A stretch of 64,000 bases of DNA, taken from NCBI GenBank assembly GCA_963665155.2, contig CAXXFI010000001.1, positions 372,001 to 436,000 of the forward strand, written 5' to 3'. Positions 47,411 to 56,944 of the stretch are shown piece by piece (positions within the stretch are counted from its first letter, which is position 1; each line of letters begins with the position of its first letter). Source of the DNA: UBA1141 sp963665155 (GTDB taxonomy: Bacteria; Chloroflexota; Dehalococcoidia; Lucifugimonadales; UBA3495). Below the pieces are notes generated by a model that saw only the letters and a program-made list of their open reading frames with translations, was not told the origin of the DNA and made no database searches. Made by a program: the position numbers and the translations under genes.

Positions 47411-48565
47411 ATGAAACGAAGCACCGAACGAATCCTTACCACCCACGCCGGAAGTTTGGCTCGGCCGGCAGACCTGCTGGAGATGATGCTGGCGAAGGAG
47501 ATGGGCGAACCGTATGATGCGGCCGCCTTAGCTGAAAGGGTGCATAGCGCAGTCGCCGAGGTTGTAGAAAAGCAGTTGGATGCTGGTGTGGACATTGTTA
47601 GTGACGGTGAACTAGGCAAAACCGGGTTCTTCCATTACGTGGGAACCCGGCTCACCGGCATAGTCCCCCGGGAAGCGCCGCCACGGGTCTGGAAGGACCG
47701 GCTGGATTTTCCCGAGTTCGAACCCCCTGAAGCGGGCATCATCCTTAACCGGCGCCTGGCCTGCAACGGTCCCCTTAGCTAGAACGGCAAAGAAGACGCT
47801 CAAGCAGACATCGACAACTTTCGGTCAGCCCTCCAGGGAGTTCAGCCCACCGAGGCATTCATCCCGGCCGTTTCACCGGGCACCTTGGCCCAAAACATCT
47901 TCAACGATTACTACGATGATGAGAGATCGTTCTTGTTTGCGGTGGCCGAGGTGATGAAGGAAGAATACCGGGGAATAATCGACGCCGGTTTTCTTCTCCA
48001 GATCGACTCCCCGGACTTGGCCATGGGCATGAATGTTCAATACTTAGACAAGACACTAGATGAATTCCGGGAAATTATCGACATCCGCGTGGAGGCGCTG
48101 AACTACGCTCTGACCGGTATTCCACGGGATCAGATTCGTCACCACATCTGCTGGGGCAACGGCGAAGCTCCCCACCACCTGGATGTGGAACTGAAGGGAA
48201 TCATCGACATTTTGCTTAAAGTTAACGCAGGGGCTATTTACGTCGAAGGCGCCAATCCGCGACATCGCCACGAGTGGAAGGTGTTCCGGGAAGTGGAGCT
48301 ACCCAAAGACACGGTGGTGATAGCCGGTGTCATCGACACCAAGACCAACATAATCGAGCACCCCGAACTGGTTGCCGACCGGATAGAAAACTATGCCAGC
48401 GTGGTGGGCCGGGAGAATGTGATCGCCGGAACCGACTGCGGGTTCGGCACCTCGGCCGACAGGACCCGCGTGTTCCCGTCGATTTCATGGGCCAAGCTGA
48501 AGTCCATGTCCGAGGGGGCCGGATTGGCCACCGAACGTCTCTGGCCTCAGGTATCCGGTGGCTGA
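47411..48565 (+). pseudogene. MetE-C-like protein (paralogue 2), in-frame stop
   Basis: MKRSTERILTTHAGSLARPADLLEMM, GVDIVSDGELGKTGFFHYVG and, after the stop, AEVMKEEYRGIIDAGFLLQID, RHHICWGNGEAPHHLD and VIAGTDCGFGTSADR; the zinc ligands HICWG and TDCGFG are present. A TAG at 47780-47782 (CNGPLS*NGKED) replaces a codon that is Trp in the paralogue at 51327 (CDGPIEWKDKG). Both sides share the frame; about 384 codons in all. GGAGGG precedes the start. Confidence 0.85.
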
Positions 48566-48672
48566 TGTTTTACTCAAGGGCAATGCAATAAAGAAAGTTC
48601 GAGAAGGAAGGTCAAGAACGGGCAATGAAGCGCAGTACTGAACGAATTTTCACGACCCACGCTGGCAGACTC

Positions 48673-50138
48673 CTAGTATTACAACGTCAGTTCAGGGAGG
48701 GATGTGGGGTGATGCCCGCATGGCGGCGCGGCGCTTGGCATGGGAGCGTTTGGCCCGTTCGTTACTGTCCTGCGTATCCTCAAGCCACCGCAGCAACTCG
48801 GTTGGCCCGAACCGTTCCCGGGGCAGCATTTCCCGCACCACCCGGTAGACCTGCGGCCTCGTGATCCGGGGCATCTTTTTCCCCCCAAGCCTGTTGCAGG
48901 CTCAGCAGAAAAGCTCCGCCCAGCAGGCACAGGGCCACGTGGTGATGCCAGCCAGCCCAGGTGCGGGTCTCGTACTCGTCCAGGCCTACGTCGCTTTTCT
49001 CCGTCTCAAACTCCGTTTCTATACGCCAACGGGAGCCTCCCACGTATGCCAGGGTCTCCAACGGGGTATCCTCCGGAGCATTGGACAGGTAGTAGCGGGG
49101 TTCGCTGCCGTCCCGGTTCCGGCGGTAGACGGCCCAGTGGATTTCGCCGGGCTTGCGCCTGCTGGTCGGTCGCACCCTCTGGGCGCTGAAAAGGTAGCTG
49201 CGTGGCCCCTGGCTTCCCTCGGCCACCGTAATCTCACGCCAGGCCTCCTCCGGCAACTCGTCGCTGCGCTGCTCCATGGTCCGGCGCTGACCGTCTCGCA
49301 GCCTGGGTTTGCGGGGACGCCCGAATCCCTGATACTCCGCACTGGTCCAGGCAGGCTCCGGCGGCCACACCGTAAAGCCGGACGGAACGTCCAGCACGTA
49401 CCACATCCCCAAGGCCGCCAGGCCCTCCCGGAAGGACGGCGACATCCCGAAGGCGTCGTCCGCCGCGACCCATCCAGCCTTCAGGTGGCCCCGCTCCTGC
49501 GCCCGCCCCACCATCTCCAAGGCCAACTCCGTCTTGGACCGGTAGCCCTGCCTATCCTCCGGCACACCCGCCGCCTCACACCGGTCTTTGTCCGAGGTCC
49601 AACTCTCGGGCAGATACAGCCCCTTGTCCACCAATGCCCGTCCCAACGGGCTGACATAGGCCAGGAACATCCCCGCCTGGCAGTTGGCCACCTTCCCCAG
49701 CCTCCCGCAGTACTGCCGGGCCACTCCCACCGACTTCCTCCCCTGCTTGGGAAAGTCGCTGCCGTCCAGCACCCACACCCCTTCCGGATGCTCCAGCCGG
49801 GTTCCCAGGTACTCCTGCAGCCGTCCTATAATCACCTCATCGTCCCAGGGAGAATCGGTGAGAAACCGCTGCATCCCTCGGGCTGACCCCGGAACCGTCT
49901 CCGACAGGTTCTCAGCGTTGCGCCGCTCCCCAGACTGTACCAGCAGGGCCTGGAGATAATGACCGCTGTGCTCCCGCGTCTCCCGGCGGCCAAACAGCGG
50001 CGCGAAGTAAGCGTGAAAATCCCGAAATGACCCGTACACCTGCTCGAAAGCTGCCGCATCCACATCCCCACCTCACCTGCCTATTCCCTCTCCAGCTACA
50101 CAGTCATCCTATCAAATTAACTGACGTTGTAATACTAG
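48673..50138 (-). mobile_element. IS701-like element, copy B (1466 bp with CTAG ends)
   Basis: The terminal inverted repeats TAGTATTACAACGTCAGTT are identical at both ends apart from a few inner bases, and CTAG flanks both sides, fitting the YTAR target duplication of the IS701 family. It shares 687 bp with copy A at the left edge of the window. It sits inside the third MetE-C-like gene. Confidence 0.92.
48692..50063 (-). pseudogene. IS701-family transposase, copy B, frameshift near the C-terminus
   Basis: GTG 50063 opens a frame with WVLDGSDFPKQG, GWVAADDAFGMSPSFREGL and GSRWRIETEFETEKSDVGLDEYETR, the DDE residues and the C-terminal Glu helix of IS701 transposases. Near 48880, at the homopolymers TTTTT and CCCCCC, it shifts; the original frame ends at 48780, while another frame continues the typical end PRITRPQVYRVVREMLPRERFGPTELLRWLEDTQDSNERAKRSHAKR to 48692. 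About 457 codons in all. A sequence error in the homopolymer is as likely as decay. All catalytic residues precede the shift. Confidence 0.85.
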
Positions 50139-51326
50139 GTCCCCAGAGCTACAGGACATGATCCGAGCGCTGCAGAATGGTCAAGACTACGATTCCGTGG
50201 CTCTCGATGACCAGGTAAAAACCGCCGTTGCCGATGTGGTGCGCCAGCAAGCCGACGCCGGGGTGGACATTCCCAGCGACGGCGAGCAGGGAAAAACCGG
50301 CTTCCTCCTCTACGGAAACGAGAGATTGTCCGGGTTCGAGCAGGTCGCAATTCAACTGGGGGACAACCCAAGGGTGATTCGAAGAGACCAAGCTGCGTTT
50401 GCCGATTTCTATGAGGAGTACTTCAAGACCGAAGGGGACGGAGGACCGCGGTGGCAACCGGTCTGCACCAGCCCCATTGCCTACACTGGACAGGCCATTA
50501 TCCAGAGCGACATCGATCACTTTAAGGCGGCCCTCCAGGGGGTGAGCGTGGAGGAAGCTTTCTTGCCAGCAATTGCCCCCGGAACCTTTGGCCGTGGGCA
50601 AAACCAGTACTACCCCGATGAAGAAGCTTTCTTGTTTGCTATAGCCGACGCTTTGAAGGTGGAATATAAAGCGATTGTCGACGCCGGGTTCGTGCTACAA
50701 ATAGACGATCCCGGGCTGCCGGACACGTGGGATATGCTCAACCCTGCGCCCAGCTTGCCAGACTATCAAAAGTACGCGGCTGTCCGCATCGACGCTCTGA
50801 ACCACGCCTTAGAGGGCTTGCCACAAGAGCAGATTAGGTACCACATTTGCTGGGGTAGTTGGCACGGACCCCATTCGACTGATATTCCATTGAAAGACGT
50901 TGTAGATTTGGTGTTGCGGGTACGAGCTGGCGGATATTCCATAGAGGCCGCTAATCCTCGCCACGAGCACGAGTGGAAGCTCTGGCGGGAGGTTAAGCTG
51001 CCCGACGATAAGGTACTAATACCCGGAGTCATCGCCCACACCACCAACCATATTGAGCACCCCGAGTTGGTGGCCGACCGCATCATGAATTACGCCGGAA
51101 TAGTCGGCAAAGAAAACGTAATAGCCGGGACCGACTGCGGATTCTCCCAACGGGCCCTTAATCCCCGGCTCCACCCTTCTATCGTCTGGGCCAAGCTCCA
51201 GGCACTTTCCGAAGGAGCAAAGCTGGCCAGCAAGCAATTGTGGTAGACGCCATTCACATAATCGGGCCCCTTTTGGCCATCACACGATTATGGTAGACAC
51301 CATTCAAAAAATAATGGAGCGCACGA

Positions 51327-52445
51327 ATGAAACGCAGCACTGACCGGATACTCACCACCCATACGGGAAGCCTGCCGCGGCCAATGGACCTGGCGGGCAT
51401 GCTGGAGGCCCTAGACTCCGGTGGCCCCCTGGATCAAGATGCCCTCAAGACCCGCGTTCGCGAGTCAGTGGCAGAGGTCGTCAAACTCCAGGTGGAATCC
51501 GGGATAGATGTGGTCAGCGACGGTGAGCAAGGCAAAGTGGGGTACTCGACCTATGTCAGGCACCGGCTGACCGGATTCGAGGGCGAAGGCTCGATGGTGG
51601 TCCTGTCAGATTGGAACGATTTTCCCGAGGCTAGCGCTCGACGGCCCCTGCCGTCAACGGTGTCCCGTCCTGCCTGCGACGGACCCATAGAGTGGAAGGA
51701 CAAGGGAGCACTGCAAACGGATTTCGATAATTTTAACGCCGCGCTGTCCGGCGCTGGCCCTGGCCTTGGCTCCGGCGCTGGCCCTGGCTCCGGCGCTGGC
51801 CCTGGCTCCGGCGCTGGCCCTGGCTCCGGCGCTGGCCCTGGCTCCGGCGCTACAGAAGCTTTCATGACCGCAGCGTCGCCGGGTGTGGTGGCCCACTTCA
51901 TGATAAACCGGTACTATCCCAGCCGAGAAGCCTACCTGGCTCGACTGGCTGACGTCATGAAAGAAGAGTATGACGCTATTCACCAAGCGGGCTTCTTGCT
52001 TCAAGTGGACTGCCCAGACCTGGCCATGGGCCGTCATCTGAGGTTTCCGGACCTTAGCACTCAGGAGTTCCTAAAGGTCGCTGAAGCCAACATTGAAGTG
52101 CTGAACCATGCCGACATACCAGCTGACCGGATCAGGCTTCACCTTTGTTGGGGGAACTACGAAGGTCCCCATCACCGGGACATAGCCAAACTTCCCGATG
52201 ACAAGGTAATCATTCCAGGCGTGGTGGATTCCACGACCAATTACATTGAGCATCCCAGGTTGATTGCGCAACGAATCGTCAAATACGCTGAGTTGGTAGG
52301 CAAAGAGAACGTTATAGCCGGGTCCGACTGCGGTTTTGGCACGTTCGCCAGGACCAGCAACACGGTGGAGCCCGAAGTTACCTGGGCTAAGCTGCGTGCC
52401 ATGGCCGATGGGGCGGCAATCGCTTCCGAACAACTCTGTGGCTAG
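51327..52445 (+). CDS. MetE-C-like methionine synthase family protein (paralogue 4, intact)
   Basis: A protein of 372 residues; the only intact member of the cluster. MKRSTDRILTTHTGSLPRPMDLAGML, GIDVVSDGEQGKVGYSTY, IRLHLCWGNYEGPHHRDIA and VIAGSDCGFGTFAR give the barrel and zinc ligands (His and Cys in HLCWG, late Cys in SDCGFG). An inserted Gly-Ala-Gly-Pro-Gly-Ser repeat of about 34 residues replaces the region between two helices near residue 150. The region usually corresponding to the paralogues' fuller substrate loop around HPR/EANPRHEHEW is missing (GPHHRDIAKLPDDK), so the protein is shorter at that point. GGAG lies upstream of the ATG. Confidence 0.88.
   Translation: MKRSTDRILTTHTGSLPRPMDLAGMLEALDSGGPLDQDALKTRVRESVAEVVKLQVESGIDVVSDGEQGKVGYSTYVRHRLTGFEGEGSMVVLSDWNDFPEASARRPLPSTVSRPACDGPIEWKDKGALQTDFDNFNAALSGAGPGLGSGAGPGSGAGPGSGAGPGSGAGPGSGATEAFMTAASPGVVAHFMINRYYPSREAYLARLADVMKEEYDAIHQAGFLLQVDCPDLAMGRHLRFPDLSTQEFLKVAEANIEVLNHADIPADRIRLHLCWGNYEGPHHRDIAKLPDDKVIIPGVVDSTTNYIEHPRLIAQRIVKYAELVGKENVIAGSDCGFGTFARTSNTVEPEVTWAKLRAMADGAAIASEQLCG
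51748..51850 (+). repeat. 18-bp tandem repeat inside paralogue 4
   Basis: Unit CCGGCGCTGGCCCTGGCT, about five to six copies, in frame, coding Gly-Ala-Gly-Pro-Gly-Ser repeats. The first unit has CTT instead of a Ser codon. Confidence 0.95.
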
Positions 52446-52458
52446 CCTGCCATTTATG

Positions 52459-52989
52459 CTAGTGCCCGTCAGCGTCGGGAAACATTTTCTCACCAGCAAG
52501 TATGGGTACCTTCAGCCGGTTTCCTGGAGGCGGAATGGGACAGGACCAATTGGGATTGTAGGCGCAATATGGGTTGTAGGCGTAGTTAAAGTCTATTAGG
52601 TAGTGTCCGTCAAGCAACGGCACAACATCCAGGTACCTCCCAGCGCCATAGGTTTCGCTGCCGCTGGTGGAATCGGCGAAGGGCAGGAAGAACTCTTCTT
52701 CATCAACACCTCGGAAAACCGTCAGACTTACTTCCTGGCCATCAACTAAGAAGTTGAACTTGCCCCAACGGATTTGAGTGTTGGAATCTCCGGTGCTGGT
52801 TACAATCTCCGTGAGCTCCTTTTCTTGGTCTGGGAACTCTTTCAACTGCACAGTTAGCTGCAGTTGGGGATTTTCGTCATAGTATTCCAGGCTACGAAAT
52901 TGCTTGCGCTGCTGGGATGTGAGGGGAGAGTATTCGTCTGTGGCGAAAAACTCGTCCTTGGATTTCCTGAATTCAGTTAGTTCTGACAT
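52459..52989 (-). CDS. DUF1684 domain protein
   Basis: The protein has 176 residues. FRKSKDEFFATDEYSPLTSQQRKQFRSLEYY is the family N-terminus and GRYLDVVPLLDGHYLIDFNYAYNPYCAYNPNWSCPIPPPGNRLKVPILAGEKM the strongly conserved DUF1684 core. AGAGGA precedes the ATG. The family has no established function. It converges with paralogue 4, 13 bp apart. Confidence 0.92.
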   Translation of the reverse strand: MSELTEFRKSKDEFFATDEYSPLTSQQRKQFRSLEYYDENPQLQLTVQLKEFPDQEKELTEIVTSTGDSNTQIRWGKFNFLVDGQEVSLTVFRGVDEEEFFLPFADSTSGSETYGAGRYLDVVPLLDGHYLIDFNYAYNPYCAYNPNWSCPIPPPGNRLKVPILAGEKMFPDADGH

Positions 52990-53441
52990 GTTCCTCTATT
53001 CCTCTCAGAGCCTGCAAGAGACAACTCGAAAATGGGCGCTCCAGTAAAAGCTACAAAAGCTACTTCTTCTGAAAAATACTTCTTCTTTGCTGTCTTGCTT
53101 GGTGGTTGTCGATTACTTGGATGCAACCTGGCTGCATCGGGTGCGTTGACGGACTAAAACGATGGGTTGCGTTGCCCACCGTGTTGGTTCTACCTAGTTG
53201 TGCTCAATTGGGCTATATTATTGGTCTCGAAGGCGCAGGAATGGTGGAGGCGTGTATAATAGCCGCCATTAGGCCCCTGTGTAACAGCCGCGCCGGGAAC
53301 CATTGCCGTTTCGCCCAGCGTCATATCGCAAGGCGACCGAGGGCCTCCTTTAGACCAATTCGAGAGTGACACCCGCAAAAAAAAAGAGTATTCCAGAATG
53401 TGGGTGTCAACTTGTATTTTGTATGACACAGGAGAAATTCC
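52990..53441. other. intergenic region, 450 bp
   Basis: No gene is supported. A short A-run near 53378 and AGGAGA just before 53442 are the only marks. Confidence 0.5.
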
Positions 53442-53804
53442 ATGCCTATCATCCAACGACCGTACGTTCCCCCCGAAGACCAGGTGCCCCATGAAGACAC
53501 GTACATAAATCCAGGGGACACTCAACAAGCTGAGGGGTTTTCCGGAGAAGCAATAACGTTCTACGCCGACTCTATGCACGTTTTCAGCAGCCTTTACTCT
53601 TCCGTCCTATTTTTCGGAGAGCAGTTGGAAGAGCGAGAGCCAATTCTGCGCGCGAGGATTAAGGTCAGTCCTCAGATGCTAAAGGCAATAGCTCTGCTGA
53701 CGGCCAAACACGTGAAGGAGTACGAGGAGGCCGTCGGTCCCATAAGTCTGCCCGACCAGGTTTACACTGCATGGGAACTGCAGTCCAAGCCGGAGCAAGG
53801 CTGA
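53442..53804 (+). CDS. DUF3467-like protein
   Basis: The protein has 120 residues. GEAITFYADSMHVFSSLYSSVLFFGEQ, RARIKVSPQMLKAIALLTAKHVKEYEEAVGPISLP follows the DUF3467 pattern (strand pair, then helix ...MSPxxAKxL...YExxxGxIxLP). A short Pro-rich N-terminal extension precedes it. ACAGGAG lies before the ATG. Its TGA overlaps the next ATG (TGATG), so the two are coupled. Function unknown. Confidence 0.75.
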   Translation: MPIIQRPYVPPEDQVPHEDTYINPGDTQQAEGFSGEAITFYADSMHVFSSLYSSVLFFGEQLEEREPILRARIKVSPQMLKAIALLTAKHVKEYEEAVGPISLPDQVYTAWELQSKPEQG

Positions 53805-54295
53805 TGACGGCGCCAGGTGACCGATTCATAGCCGAAGACCTGGCTTGCCCGGTGGAGATTCAACCAGGAAAGGACCAGGCCACGCCACCCGACTGGTCTT
53901 GGCGCCTCGTTGGCACCAGCGCACCCAATGCTGCGACCTTTCACCTGAGCCACAGTGATGTTGGACCGGTTATGATTGATGTGTTGCGCCCTTCCGACTC
54001 GCCGCCGGATGCACCCTTCGCTGTGGTCAAAGATATACCCATAATAATATTGGACAGCCTGGACAAATACTGGGCCGGAGAATCGAAACAAAGCTTGCCC
54101 TTGAATGGAATTCGAGTGCCAGTGGAGCATGACACCATTGAAGGAGCGAAACAAGCGCTGGCGGCGGACTTGGCGGCACAGATGCGGTTGCTCTTACTGC
54201 TATCGTCCTCCACCAGGGAACGCAAGCTGGCCCCCCAACTCAGCAAGAACCTCGCATTGCTAAGCGAGTTCCTGGAGCCCCGGCAGAACTCCTGA
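53804..54295 (+). CDS. hypothetical protein coupled to the DUF3467-like gene
   Basis: The protein has 163 residues. ATG 53804 overlaps the previous stop. The first 110 residues are beta-rich with many Pro and Asp; the C-terminal part is a long amphipathic helix pair (EGAKQALAADLAAQMRLLLLLSSSTRERKL ... NLALLSEFLEP). No family is recognised. The co-translation suggests that it works with the DUF3467-like protein. Confidence 0.7.
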   Translation: MTAPGDRFIAEDLACPVEIQPGKDQATPPDWSWRLVGTSAPNAATFHLSHSDVGPVMIDVLRPSDSPPDAPFAVVKDIPIIILDSLDKYWAGESKQSLPLNGIRVPVEHDTIEGAKQALAADLAAQMRLLLLLSSSTRERKLAPQLSKNLALLSEFLEPRQNS

Positions 54296-54316
54296 GGTCC
54301 GGGCTAACGGCTGGTA

Positions 54317-54351
54317 GCGCCTTGGCAACGGGAAATGCTGGTCCAAGGCGC
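54317..54351. other. stem-loop between hypothetical gene and kinase gene
   Basis: GCGCCTTGG and CCAAGGCGC pair perfectly over 9 bp around a 17-nt loop, with no T run. It may stop transcription or stabilise the mRNA end. Confidence 0.5.
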
Positions 54352-54462
54352 AGTCGCTTCCCCAAAGATCAACCACCGGCCCGATTGGCTGGTTTTAACA
54401 GCCGGAAAGAGTTGTCGTTAGCGGCCAATATTTTCGGCCTACCTACATTCCCTGCCACAACA

Positions 54463-56353
54463 TTATTCCGGTTCTGGGAACGTAATACAGAACTCCGCAC
54501 CATTGTTGTTGCGATATTCCAGCTTGCCCCTCAGTTGAGAGGTCAAGCCCCGCACAATAACCATACCTAATGACGACCTATTTTCTAGGTCGAAACCAGG
54601 GGATAGACCGACACCGTCGTCATTCACCAACAGCGTAAAATCGCTGGAACTCCTAAAACAACGGATGGTTATGACGCCAGGGCACCCGTCAGGAAAGGCG
54701 TTTTTCAAGCTGTCGGAAACCAGCTCATTTATTACAATGCCACAACGTACAGCCGTGTCGACCCCAAAATGGACGTCTTCATCCTCAATAACTAATGTAA
54801 CGGATTGCGCGTCCAGACCATAGGAATTTCGTAAATCACCTACCAAGTTTTGAACGTAGGCCCGGAAATCTATGAAGGAAAAGTCCTTGGACTCATAGAG
54901 AGACTGATGCACCAGAGCGATGGCCTTAATCCTTTGCTGGGTAACCGAGAAAGCGTGGCGGGCTTCTTCATTATCGATGCCACTAGATGCGCTCACTGGA
55001 ATCCACGCTTTCCGCATAAAGTCTGGAATTAGCCATGGCGCCAATGATTTGCGAACCAACAATTCCAGCCATTTCCAAGTCTTCTTGGGTATACAACGCG
55101 TCGTGTGAAGAGCCGATTATCAACACTCCAACCACAGTGTTACGATGCACCAATGGCACACCCATCACACTCCTAGCCCCAGCCTCAAGGCTAGGGTTCC
55201 GGTTGGCACTGGCTTCAGGAATTTCCCTTGGAAACACCAGTCCGCCAAGCGCATCGACTACTTCCCCTGAAAACGATCCCTTAATTTCGAATTGATATCC
55301 CGGTTCCAATCGAAATGGCCGAGAACCCCCATGATACGCCATGGTTACCACACCGCTAACGGAATCAATCCAATTGACCGAAACCCAGTCGAAGGACAAC
55401 ACGTTGGCCAGGCATTCGCAAAACCGATCATAAACCTCATCAATTTCTAGGGAAGAGTTGATAACGCGACCGATTTCGGCAACGGCGGCCATGTCATCAG
55501 CCAATTTTCGGCTCCGCGCTTCACTACGTTTGAGGGCATCCTCCGCTCGTTTTTGTTCGGTGACATCCCTGGAAATGACCAGCACTTCATCTAACCCATT
55601 AGCCACCACACGCGCCTCCCTCACGCGCGTTGCGCCTCGTATATCCAGCTCATAGTGCAGCATCTGCACCGTGTGTGTTTCTAGAGCTTGCTCAATGCTG
55701 GAAAGCCAAGAATCGGCTAGTTCTTTGGGCATCAACTCATGCAACGACCTACCGATCCGATCCCCCGAAACTTCGATCAGCTCAACATCGTTGGGTGCTT
55801 TGGCATCAAGCATCTCACCTTGGCGGTTTACCCGAAACATGAGGTCCGGGATCGCCCTGACGAATGCTTGAACATTAGATTCGCTTTGTTTCAAGGCATC
55901 TTGAATTTCCGTGCGCTGTGTAATGTCCCGGACCGAATACATGACGCTTAGCTCGCCATCGAAGGTCAACACCACGCCTGATGATTCGATGCGTTTTTCT
56001 TTGCCATTGAACGTTTGGATTACAATTTCGACTGCGGGTATCGGTCGCGAATCATTGCGATCACCGAAGCCAAGCTCCAAATCCGATTGTTGGCTGTCAG
56101 CGTCTTCTAAACCTTTTGCTAATTGACGTTCTGCCAAGAGTTCCTGAAAATCAGCCCGAACTAATTCACTATAAGTATTGCCGACTAACTCATTCGGCAT
56201 ATGCGCTCCCCACATTGCTGCGGCAGCGCTATTTGCGTACGAAACTTCCCCCCCGGTTGTCACCAATACCGCATCCGGTGATAGATCGACCAAGGCCCGG
56301 TAGCGCATTTCGCTTTCCGTTATTGGCTCTTTCCCCGATGAGCTAGTTGGCAT
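54463..56353 (-). pseudogene. PAS-PAS-GAF sensor histidine kinase, frameshifted and lacking the phosphoacceptor
   Basis: ATG 56353 begins two PAS domains (YRALVDLSPDAVLVTTGGEVSYANSAAAAMWG; AFVRAIPDLMFRVNRQGEML). A GAF domain follows (FCECLANVLSFDWVSVNWID ... RSVMGVPLVHRNTVVGVLIIG). The frame closes after NSRLYAESVDSSERI. In another frame the second helix of a HisKA_2-type dimerisation domain (EEARHAFSVTQQRIKAIALVHQSLY) and an HATPase domain (VINELVSDSLKNAF, LVNDDGVGLSP, LGMVIVRGL) follow. The helix with the phosphorylated His (HHRVKNNL in relatives), about 35-40 residues, is absent at the junction near 54990. No response regulator is adjacent. Confidence 0.85.
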
Positions 56354-56944
56354 ACCCTAATCCCTCACCTAATCCTTGAAATGAAATGACTAGGCTTTCA
56401 CTGTGGATCGGGAATAGCGACGAAAAATAAAAAATATGGCGCAAGTGCCTTCGGATATGGTAAGTATATTAATAGGCGATTCTGACTCACAGGTCGTATA
56501 ACCCGCAATAGGTGGGGTAAAAACCCCCATTTTATCGAACTTAGCTTCGAAATGGGAGCAGCCTACTCATTCTTTCATTGATACCGGGAAGCCCAAAATA
56601 CCGGGGAGCCCAACGCCGAATGCTTTGAGGCAATAGTTTTTTTCGCGTAGCGCTGCGCAAGGTTCGACTAATCAAAACGGTAATCTTATTTTATACACCA
56701 TAACCATCCGATCGTGCATAAATACAAAATTACCATTTGCACTAAATTAAAGGGGGGTTCGCATCGGGCACGGGCTTTCACGCTCCCGTTGACTTCGGCG
56801 CCAGTAGTCAGGTCGTGGTCGAATTACCAACCAACGAACGCGTGTTTCTTCGGAAATCGGGTATGAATGTGGATGCCGGGGATGCTTGCGGGAACGGATG
56901 AGACGCTTTGTGGGGACTCCGGAGACGCTTGAGTAGAGCCCAAT
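56354..56944. other. intergenic region, 590 bp
   Basis: It separates the kinase promoter side from the end of proS. No gene, RNA or clear repeat is seen. AT-rich around 56640-56750. Confidence 0.5.

Larger units (their letters stand above)
48625..51246 (+). pseudogene. MetE-C-like protein (paralogue 3), split by IS701 copy B
   Basis: The 5' end MKRSTERIFTTHAGRL (48625-48672) stops at the left end of the IS701-like element. After its right end the gene continues at 50139 as SPELQDMIRALQNGQDYDSVALDDQVKTAVADVVRQQADAGVDIPSDGEQG through RYHICWGSWHGPHSTDI and VIAGTDCGFSQRALN to 51246. The reading frame on the two sides does not match if only one CTAG is kept. Removing the insertion would leave a complete relative of paralogues 2 and 4. 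Confidence 0.9.

Noticed and set aside
13793..47782. Reassignment of TAG as a sense codon
   Set aside because: Expected residues at the sites differ, two of the in-frame stops are TAA, and TAG ends normal genes in the same window.
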